Origin: Beijerinckiaceae bacterium
Lineage (GTDB): Bacteria; Pseudomonadota; Alphaproteobacteria; Rhizobiales; Beijerinckiaceae
Assembly (NCBI GenBank): GCA_947380915.1
Contig: CANCSY010000175.1
Coordinates: 1 to 6,659 of the forward strand
Direction of reading: 5' to 3'
DNA length: 6,659 bases
In this document: in pieces, positions 1-4,681 of the stretch
How positions within the stretch are numbered: the first letter of the stretch is position 1
How the letters are laid out: every line of letters starts with the position of its first letter
The notes under the pieces: model-generated
What the model saw: only the letters and a program-made list of their open reading frames with translations
Databases searched by the model: none
What the model was told of the DNA's origin: nothing
Position numbers and translations under genes: made by a program

Positions 1-357
1 GGCGTTTGCGTTGGCCGTCACATATTTACGGCCAATTCCCTCCAGCACGCTCGCATATTCAGTTTGCGTCAGGACGCCTTTGCCAAGGAGGTCGCTGGCG
101 CGGCTTTGCTCCTTCGCGGCCTGGTAGCCTTCGGCATATTGACGCTTCAGCCGCTCAGCCGAGCGGGTGAGTTGCTGCTGATCTCGGTCCGCCTTTTGAG
201 CGGAGGCGCCGGTCTTCTCAAGCGCCGCTGATGCCTCGCGTGCGCCCACCTCAATTTGCTTGAGCGCGTCCTGGCCTGTGCGCCCAGCCTCAATCAGTTC
301 CGCTTTGAACGCGCCGCCCTCGACCTGAAGGCGAACAGAGATGTTACGACTGGCCAA
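1..357 (-). CDS. Phage tail tape measure protein, N-terminal part (runs off window)
   Basis: The first 119 codons are visible; the gene continues beyond base 1. The start is TTG at 357-355, chosen because GGGAGG (369-364) lies 6 nt upstream; another TTG at 363 abuts the Shine-Dalgarno sequence and is unlikely. The protein begins MASRNISVRLQVEGG. It is then rich in Ala, Glu, Lys and Gln with no Pro, as expected for a long coiled coil. This start, with a short beta-like segment followed by helix, is typical of tape measure proteins of siphophages. These set tail length and later help DNA cross the cell envelope. It lies 32 nt after the end of the frameshifted chaperone reading frame, the classic position for a tape measure gene. 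The family call rests on composition and gene order; the transmembrane and hydrolase parts would lie outside the window. Confidence 0.8.
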   Translation of the reverse strand, partial: MASRNISVRLQVEGGAFKAELIEAGRTGQDALKQIEVGAREASAALEKTGASAQKADRDQQQLTRSAERLKRQYAEGYQAAKEQSRASDLLGKGVLTQTEYASVLEGIGRKYVTANANA

Positions 358-389
358 GTGCAACCTCCCTCATTCTTATCTTGCGTGCG

Positions 390-707
390 TCATTCAGCTT
401 TGGTCATGCGCCGCATCAGACCGCGTATGAGGCCGGCCTCAGCCGCAGGCAGGAACTCGGCCAGGGCCTTGCGGCAATGTCCAAGTGCTCCAGACATTTC
501 AAAGATAGCCATGAAGTCGAGCGCCACAGGGCCTGCCGGGCCGATGCGCAATTGCCCGGCGCAGCGCTCAAGGACATCCCAGACCTCCCATCCCTCAACG
601 GTTGCGGGGAGTTCACGGAGGTAGGGGCAGTCATCGCAGCGCTCAGGGCAGGCGGCGCAATAATCCGGGCCGCCGCCGAAATGCCATTCGGCCCGGGCGC
701 TCAGACG
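390..707 (-). CDS. -1 frame extension of the tail assembly chaperone (gpGT-like fusion)
   Basis: Read from the slippery site in the -1 frame, 105 codons are open, ending at TGA 392-390. The frame is closed by a TGA just upstream of the heptamer. It contains no ATG, GTG or TTG before about the 50th codon, so a separate gene start is unlikely. Joined to residues 1-119 of the short form, the product has about 224 residues. The extension opens with Trp-His-Phe-Gly-Gly-Gly and a cysteine cluster CAACPERCDDC (fusion residues 136, 139, 143 and 146), then helical segments, ending LMRRMTKAE. In tailed phages the long chaperone form recruits tail tube protein to the chaperone-tape measure complex. The cysteines could bind a metal, which is inference. 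This coding stretch has no ordinary start codon at its beginning, so a gene caller needing one would miss it. Confidence 0.78.
   Translation of the reverse strand, partial: RLSARAEWHFGGGPDYCAACPERCDDCPYLRELPATVEGWEVWDVLERCAGQLRIGPAGPVALDFMAIFEMSGALGHCRKALAEFLPAAEAGLIRGLMRRMTKAE
665..696 (-). promoter_or_regulatory. Probable frameshift-stimulating RNA stem-loop
   Basis: Downstream of the heptamer, after a 10 nt spacer, CCGGGCCG (696-689) is fully complementary to CGGCCCGG (672-665). An inner hairpin, GCCGAA and TTCGGC around a six-base loop (692-675), can form instead, together with an outer CCGG/CCGG pairing. The GC-rich stem and the spacing suit a ribosome-pausing element. The fold was drawn by eye. 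Confidence 0.65.
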
Positions 708-1063
708 TTTTTTTCCGCATCCATCTCAGACAGAGGCCGCGCGTAGAGACGCTCAAAGGCTGCAGCTGCCTGCCAGATATCCATAAGAGCATCGATTGCC
801 TCAGGCTCTACCTTTGCTTCGTTCCCTTTGGCATCGCCCACGCCCTCCCATTCGAAGATGGCCAGACGCGCAAGGGCCTTGATGAAGGCGAGCCCCCGGA
901 TGGCGTCGACAAGTTCTGCCTCGACCTCGTCAGCTGCTGGCGCTTTGGCCATGGCGGTTTGGGCCGCAAAGAACAGGGCGGTGGTAAAGGGGCGGACCTT
1001 GATGCGCACACCCGGCAGAAGGTCGAGCCATTCCGGCTCCTGTTTCAATCCAAGGCGGATCAT
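701..1063 (-). CDS. Phage tail assembly chaperone, short (0-frame) form
   Basis: A protein of 120 residues starting MIRLGLKQEPEWLDL and ending SEMDAEKNV. The ATG overlaps the TGA of the tail tube gene (ATGA at 1063-1060), and GGAG at 1074-1071 lies 7 nt upstream, so translation is probably coupled. It is mainly helical and rich in Ala and Glu, with no export signal. Position and size match the gpG-type tail assembly chaperones, which bind the tape measure protein and hold it ready while tail tube subunits polymerise round it. The last codons before the stop contain a slippery heptamer, so part of the ribosomes should continue into the -1 frame and make a longer product. The residue sequence alone did not give me a named family; the call comes from gene order and the frameshift signal. 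Confidence 0.8.
   Translation of the reverse strand: MIRLGLKQEPEWLDLLPGVRIKVRPFTTALFFAAQTAMAKAPAADEVEAELVDAIRGLAFIKALARLAIFEWEGVGDAKGNEAKVEPEAIDALMDIWQAAAAFERLYARPLSEMDAEKNV
707..713 (-). promoter_or_regulatory. Slippery heptamer A AAA AAC for programmed -1 frameshift
   Basis: On the minus strand the 0-frame reads GCG GAA AAA AAC GTC TGA. The heptamer A AAA AAC fits the X XXY YYZ rule, so both tRNAs can re-pair after slipping back one base. The stop at 703-701 follows two codons later. The -1 frame read after the slip is exactly the frame of the 105-codon extension. Confidence 0.85.
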
Positions 1064-2010
1064 GGGGTCACTCCATAGGCTGCGATGTTATTTTTGAGGA
1101 CGGCGGTCATCATCCGGCCAAGGACCGGATCCTTGGCGCCTCGGAACTCGAAGGTGACCTGAATGCCTGAGGGGCCTTCGATTGGAACTGAGGGACGAGA
1201 CAACACGGCTTCGTGGACGGAAAAGATCAGACTGGTATTGGCATCACGCACATAGCCAAATTCCAATTCCATTGGCGTACCTGCGGTCGCGGCCTCAATG
1301 AGATTTGTCCCGTCGATGCGCACCACGACATTGCCGGTGCAGGAAGCGACGGTCGGCTCAACGCTGTCGATCAGGCCGTCTGAGCGGATGGTCTCAATGC
1401 GATCAAGGCCGTTGCGATAGACAATCTCGGCTGAGACGACGCGGCCAAGTGCGGCGCCATCGCGTTTGACCGTTCCTTGAAAGGAGCCAAAGCGCAGGGG
1501 AGTATAGGCAGTGGGCGTGATATCCCGATCAACGGTGTCCGTGCTCTCACCCTGCGCAATCAGCGACAAGGTTGCTGAGGTCAAGCCGTCACGGCTCAGC
1601 GGCAAGGTGAGACTGTCGACGCGCGCGCCAAAATGGGTCCGACGAAGCGGAATATCAGGGTTGATCGCCTGGAGAGACAGGCTTGGGATAGTGGCGCCGC
1701 CCGACTGAAACGTATGGGTGAAATTGGTTGTACCGGTCGTTGTGGTATCGCCCACTAGCGCTTTGAGCCAAAAACCGATCTGTCGCGCATCGCAGGGGAC
1801 GACGACTTCGCCATCGCAGGTGAGCGCGCCAAGAACAGCGGGAGCAGGATCTCGGCCCTCACCCAAGAGATTATTGTCGATCAACTGCTGTCTTGCCGAC
1901 AATCCGTAGCGAGAGAACCCAAGCCGATGATACCCGTCGGAAAGTGGCGTCCCATAGGTCGCTTCATATGCTGCGATCAGGCGCGCGTTCGCGGCAAAAC
2001 CAAGCGCCAT
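1060..2010 (-). CDS. Phage tail tube (major tail) protein
   Basis: A protein of 316 residues starting MALGFAANARLIAAYEATYG. AAGGAG (2023-2018) lies 7 nt before the ATG. The sequence is dominated by alternating beta-type segments rich in Thr, Ser, Gly and Asp, with paired repeats of similar character (around residues 120-180 and 200-300). This is as expected for the tail tube fold of long-tailed phages related to Pfam Phage_tube_2; that family name is recalled, not searched. The protein would polymerise as stacked rings to form the DNA channel. It is followed without a gap by the tail assembly chaperone and then the tape measure gene, the usual order in siphophages and gene transfer agents. 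The usual upstream head-tail connector and capsid genes are absent, so this is the right-hand edge of what remains of the prophage in this window. Confidence 0.85.
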   Translation of the reverse strand: MALGFAANARLIAAYEATYGTPLSDGYHRLGFSRYGLSARQQLIDNNLLGEGRDPAPAVLGALTCDGEVVVPCDARQIGFWLKALVGDTTTTGTTNFTHTFQSGGATIPSLSLQAINPDIPLRRTHFGARVDSLTLPLSRDGLTSATLSLIAQGESTDTVDRDITPTAYTPLRFGSFQGTVKRDGAALGRVVSAEIVYRNGLDRIETIRSDGLIDSVEPTVASCTGNVVVRIDGTNLIEAATAGTPMELEFGYVRDANTSLIFSVHEAVLSRPSVPIEGPSGIQVTFEFRGAKDPVLGRMMTAVLKNNIAAYGVTP

Positions 2011-2170
2011 GCCGGTTCTCCTTCATATCAATCCAGACGCCCTGGGTGTGCGAGGGGTCATCCGTCATCCGTTAGGGTAGACTGGGTTAGGGGGCCATGG
2101 GCAGAGCGATTGGTATTGGCAGGAAGTGACACCAGCTCAGCCGAGCCGGGCTATCTGGCGGGCGCTGTAG
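2011..2170. other. Junction between tail module and recombinase remnant
   Basis: I see no gene here. Short direct repeats occur: GTCATCC twice in succession at 2057-2070 and GTTAGGG at 2071-2077 and 2086-2092. On the minus strand only very short frames precede the tail tube gene, and none resembles the head-completion gene expected there. It may mark a rearrangement breakpoint. Confidence 0.35.
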
Positions 2171-2440
2171 AGGCGTCAAGGCGGGCAGCAGCAACTGTGT
2201 GCTCTTCGCTTCTGGCGACGAAAGCTTGACACCGGTGAAGCCGCGACCATCCAAGATATTGATAAGGCCGAGAAGGTCTCAACCCAGTTCGTCGGCCCCA
2301 TAATGCGACTGGCGTACCTGTCGCCGGACGTGCTTGAGCGCCTATTGCTGTGGCGGGAGGCGCCGTCGGCCGCGCTTTTACAGATGGTCGATGCGACGGA
2401 TTTTCCGTGGGCGGAGCAGATGGGGAGGGTGTTCGGTTGA
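2171..2440 (+). pseudogene. C-terminal remnant of a site-specific recombinase
   Basis: An open stretch of 89 codons follows an in-frame TAG (2168-2170) and has no start codon or Shine-Dalgarno sequence at its head. It contains FWRRKLDTGEAATIQDI, then a helix-turn-helix-like part ending MRLAYLSPDVLERLL, and closes with PWAEQMGRVFG. This resembles the C-terminal end of the large serine recombinases of alphaproteobacteria, where a zinc-ribbon region is followed by a segment of the type LAPDIVEAIL and a final (V/P)WxEQ motif. The catalytic serine domain and the zinc ribbon are missing. It faces away from the tail genes. It may be the leftover of an integrase or of another mobile element that broke the prophage. 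The assignment is by recall of the family pattern. Confidence 0.6.
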
Positions 2441-2754
2441 CTTGTTCGAAAGGTATCCTGAAGCGGTAGTGCCGTTAGGAATTGGTGAGCATCAAGCAGC
2501 GAGCGCTCAACTAACGTCACTGACCGCTCCCTAGAAGACAGATGTCGGAGTTTTTCCAGCAGAAGCTTCGAAGTGACTTAAGCGGAGTGATGTTTGACGG
2601 ATTAATTCAAGAAAAATGGCGTCTCGGCAGTCCGAAATAGATCCATCTCTATTCAACCTGATTGCTAGTAAAAACACTTTGCCCTATGGAACTCGAACTA
2701 ATTCACTTGGTTCTGAAATCAAATTATTCCGGACCATCAACAGATGAGGATCAA
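2441..2754. other. AT-richer leader region, no gene seen
   Basis: This stretch of about 310 bases has clearly lower GC than its surroundings and no convincing reading frame. The lower GC begins near 2540 and continues into the start of the H1-like gene, so a promoter for that gene probably lies here. I found no -35/-10 pair good enough to place. TTGACG at 2593-2598 is a possible -35 box but lacks a fitting -10. Confidence 0.4.
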
Positions 2755-3198
2755 ATGTCCCTGACCGCTCGTGAGCTAAACCAACTCAAGAAAATTGTTG
2801 CGATTGCTAATCAGTTGATAGCTAAGGCTGATGCAAATATCGCCGCCGTCGCTCTCAAGGCTGCTGAGCCCGCTAAAAAAACTGCGAAGAAGGCTCCTGT
2901 GAAGGCCGATACAAAGGCTCCTAAGAAAGCCGCTCCCAAGGCTGCTAAGGCTGCCGCTAAGGAAGTCGCACCCAAGGCCGTCGCCAAGACCGCTAAGAAG
3001 AATGCTCCGAAGACCGCCAAGACTGCGAAATCCGCTGCTCCCAAGGCTTCCGCTCAGGATGGCAAGCGCACCCGTCGTACCGGCGATGAACTGGTGGCGT
3101 TCCGTCAGATGCTGTCTGACGAGCGCAAGAACGGCGTGTCAGTCGCTGATCTCTCCAAGCAGCATGGTGTCTCGGCTGCGTACATCTATCAGCTCTGA
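2755..3198 (+). CDS. Histone H1-like basic protein with C-terminal helix-turn-helix
   Basis: A protein of 147 residues in three parts. Residues 3-33 form a probable amphipathic helix (LTARELNQLKKIVAIANQL). Residues 34-102 are an Ala/Lys/Pro tract with repeats of the KKAAPKAAK type, like the tail of eukaryotic histone H1. Residues 103-147, beginning GKRTRRTGDELVAFRQML, hold a helix-turn-helix-like segment, VSVADLSKQHGVSAAYIYQL, which ends the protein. The start ATG at 2755 is chosen because GAGGA (2746-2750) lies 4 nt upstream and the MSLTARELNQLKK opening looks native; the frame is open further upstream to 2662. The lysine tail should bind DNA without sequence preference, while the C-terminal part may add specific contacts or multimerisation. 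A nucleoid-associated role is inferred. The gene appears intact, lies alone between remnants and is followed by a possible terminator. Its lower GC at the 5' end suggests a separate history from the prophage. Confidence 0.75.
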   Translation: MSLTARELNQLKKIVAIANQLIAKADANIAAVALKAAEPAKKTAKKAPVKADTKAPKKAAPKAAKAAAKEVAPKAVAKTAKKNAPKTAKTAKSAAPKASAQDGKRTRRTGDELVAFRQMLSDERKNGVSVADLSKQHGVSAAYIYQL

Positions 3199-3216
3199 TA
3201 TATGCTGGATCTGATG

Positions 3217-3248
3217 GTGGCGGGATTTCAGGCAACTCGTCCCGCCAC
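3217..3248 (+). terminator. Possible hairpin terminator after the H1-like gene
   Basis: GTGGCGGGA (3217-3225) and TCCCGCCAC (3240-3248) form a perfect 9 bp stem with a 14-base loop, 18 bases after the stop codon. No long T run follows, only AATTAATTTC slightly downstream, and the loop is larger than usual. It may instead act as an RNA 3'-end stabiliser. Confidence 0.5.
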
Positions 3249-3415
3249 TGCCAATTAATTTCAGATTAGTCGATAGCGGGTGAGTTGCGTGGCTCGGACC
3301 GCTTAGGGGTAAAATCCTCAGAATCGCCCTGATACACATTGAAAGCCATCCACGCCAACGCCCGCATTCTGAGGCCATCAAGCGACTGTGCGCGGTGCGT
3401 TGAAGTACCGTAGCG

Positions 3416-3738
3416 TCAGGGCGGCGTCACCTTGATTGTTCCTGTCATTTGCGGGTGAAGGGTGCAAAAGTAGGCGAAGTCTCCTGTTTTTGTGAAGGTG
3501 AAGGAGAAATGGTCGCCGGTGTGCAAAGGAGGCGATCTGAACGATTTATCCGTCGCGATTACGGTGTGTGGAGTATCATCAGTGTTGGTCCATCGGACGG
3601 TGCGCCCAGCGGCACGGTTAGTTCAGCAGGTGTAAACTTGAACGTCTGGATGGATACGGACGCCTCTTGCGCCTCAGCTGTAGCCGCCGCAAACAGGGCG
3701 GTGCCAGCGAATAGCAGCGGTCGTGCAACGGGCGTCAC
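3416..3738 (-). pseudogene. Frameshifted exported cupredoxin (plastocyanin/pseudoazurin-like)
   Basis: A GTG at 3738-3736 opens a signal peptide (MTPVARPLLFAGTALFAAA, then TAEAQ) and a cupredoxin N-terminus (FKFTPAELTVPLGA). The homologous sequence then continues in another frame (TVRWTNTDDTPHTVIATD) through to TPP and TGA at 3418-3416. The length is 323 nt, one base short of a whole number of codons, and the break falls at about 3600-3601. All type 1 copper ligands are still encoded: the His in TPHTV, and the Cys, His and Met in FCTLHPQM. When functional it would have been a small periplasmic electron carrier or copper protein. The single lesion makes this a recent pseudogene or a sequencing error. 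The gene follows the metallophosphoesterase remnant with a 3-base gap, so the two probably formed one operon. Confidence 0.8.
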
Positions 3739-3741
3739 GGC

Positions 3742-3930
3742 TCAGCCCGCCAGCGGCGTGTCGATCACGGCCAATGGTTGATCGCCTTGCACGAAGCTCA
3801 CGTTGGTGAGGCCAAGAAAGTTCCGAAGCTCGCCATCGGGGACTTTCATTGGCCCGGGCGCAGCGTCATCGAACTCGCTGTCCTTCGTCAGATGCGTGAT
3901 GTCGCCGGTGTGCAGGAAAAATGCGGGCTG
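3742..3930 (-). pseudogene. Metallophosphoesterase remnant with large internal deletion
   Basis: 62 codons are readable, from just after an in-frame TAA to TGA at 3744-3742. The first part, QPAFFLHTGDITHLTKDSEFDDA, carries the GD motif of calcineurin-like phosphoesterases, whose Asp binds the metal pair. It jumps directly, near 3862, into PGPMKVPDGELRNFLG and on to the C-terminal end IDTPLAG. In family members I recall, these two parts are separated by well over 100 residues holding the GxHD/E, NGHxH and other metal-binding motifs, so the core is missing and the joint is in frame. The N-terminal DxH motif is also absent. It cannot be catalytic. The cupredoxin follows immediately. The family assignment is by recalled patterns. 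Confidence 0.7.
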
Positions 3931-3974
3931 TTACCGGTGCATTTGTGGAAGACGATCATCCGGTTGGTCTTCTT

Positions 3975-4106
3975 CTAGGTATGGATTTGTGTCGAATGTA
4001 CCCCGAAGTGGCTCGACAACTCCGCCACCGTCCCTTCCTCCCGAATGGCCGCCAGCGCGACCTTCGCCTTGAACTCAGCGCCATGTTTCTTGCGTGTATT
4101 CGCCAT
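3975..4106 (-). pseudogene. IS3-family transposase OrfA, N-terminal fragment with stop
   Basis: 43 codons from ATG 4106-4104 to TAG 3977-3975, beginning [20 protein letters not shown]. It contains the helix-turn-helix part ([18 protein letters not shown]) of OrfA, the protein that binds the insertion sequence ends. Family members read IHxWKK at this place. Here the Trp codon is replaced by TAG and the KK codons still follow, so a point mutation (TGG to TAG) stopped the gene, besides the truncation just downstream. It is not functional. Confidence 0.8.
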
Positions 4107-4160
4107 AAATCGCCCCTAGCCTATCGGCCTTTTTAGGGGCAGGACTCTCTCTTAGCCACC

Positions 4161-4180
4161 TGTCCAGTTTTCGGGGGCCA
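4161..4180 (-). repeat. IS3-type left terminal inverted repeat
   Basis: Read on the minus strand it is TGGCCCCCGAAAACTGGACA. It begins with TG as IS3-family ends do and has the CTGGACA core common in this family. No partner repeat is present in the window, and no target duplication can be read. Confidence 0.65.
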
Positions 4181-4539
4181 GCTCTGTAGGTCGCGTCGAA
4201 CTCGTCGCCTGGCCGCAATACGGCGACATCTCCGGGCCTGACTTCGCTGAACCAGTACCGCGCGCCGCCCGGGAGGTCGAGACCGTGGTCGATGCTGATG
4301 TCGCGCTGCGCCAGCGGACCGGCGAGTGATACTTTGCCTTCGTAGTGAACCGACATCAGCGTCAGACCATCGCCATCCGCGATCGCGAGCGATCAGGTCA
4401 ACGAACCGCGCGAGTGCTGCATGGCCTTCAGCCCCGCGCCACGGGCCACGTCGTCGGGGTCCTCGATCCGTTGGATCGGGACCAGACTCAAGCCGGCCCC
4501 GGGATCAGCCGCCACATTTGAGGAACTTGCGTCGGACAT
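4181..4539 (-). pseudogene. N-terminal part of a probable AraC-type regulator, stopped and cut by the IS
   Basis: One frame runs from the start region to the IS boundary, interrupted by a single TGA at 4395-4393. It encodes MSDASSSNVAADPGAGLSLV, then RGAGLKAMQHSRGSLT, the stop, then SLAIADGDGLTLMSVHYEGK and GLDLPGGARYWFSEVRPGDVAVLRPGDEFDATYRA. A beta-rich sensor part of this kind, with GDV and a following Pro-Gly-Asp, resembles the cupin-like N-terminal domain of AraC-family regulators; the DNA-binding C-terminal domain would have followed and is lost. The stop could come from CGA to TGA. ATG at 4539, 4554 or 4575 could be the start, none with a convincing Shine-Dalgarno sequence. It points away from the sulfatase gene, the usual layout for a regulator of its neighbour. 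The AraC label is tentative. Confidence 0.5.
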
Positions 4540-4575
4540 TGGAACTAACTGCATAGCCGAATGATCATGAACCAT

Positions 4576-4681
4576 GTAAGCGCTCACCCCCCAGTCGTCG
4601 AAACCTGCGTCCTGGATGATCGAGTGATTGCTGTTGGAATGGATCGGCCGGTTCGGACACCGAAGCAAAAAGGAAGATAAC
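4576..4681. promoter_or_regulatory. Divergent intergenic region between regulator remnant and sulfatase
   Basis: This gap should hold the sulfatase promoter and, formerly, the regulator's promoter and operator. The sulfatase Shine-Dalgarno sequence is visible as AAGGAAG just before its ATG. The palindrome ATGATCAT at 4561-4568 lies just outside, in the possible leader of the regulator. I could not place -35 and -10 boxes with confidence. Confidence 0.4.

Larger units (their letters stand above)
3975..4180 (-). mobile_element. Left-end fragment of an IS3-family insertion sequence
   Basis: The outer boundary is set by a TGG-CCCC-type terminal repeat at 4180-4161, followed by a short leader and the start of orfA. 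The fragment stops after roughly 205 bases; its inner boundary lies somewhere in 3931-3975, next to the phosphoesterase remnant. OrfB and the right-hand repeat are absent from the window. Insertion, then deletion running into the phosphoesterase gene, would explain the layout. Confidence 0.75.

Noticed and set aside
602..1078. A 158-codon open frame on the plus strand
   Set aside because: It is antisense to the tail assembly chaperone, which has overlapping start coupling, a Shine-Dalgarno sequence and the frameshift signal. The plus-strand protein is low in plausibility.
2443..2460. A GTTCGAA motif like a tRNA T-loop
   Set aside because: No matching acceptor, D or anticodon arms could be found around it.
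2176..2520. A 114-codon frame on the minus strand
   Set aside because: It is antisense to the recombinase remnant and shows no protein family features.
3266..3367. A 33-codon frame on the minus strand after the cupredoxin
   Set aside because: It begins MRALAWMAFNVYQG and could be a small gene or a tail of another, but there is no Shine-Dalgarno sequence, no recognised family and it is too short to support.
3449..3781. A 110-codon open frame on the plus strand
   Set aside because: It is antisense to the cupredoxin remnant, where signal peptide and copper ligands are readable.
4113..4139. CCCCTA and TAGGGG inverted repeat in the IS leader
   Set aside because: The stem is short and bulged; it may be a leader structure of the insertion sequence, but not enough to call a terminator.
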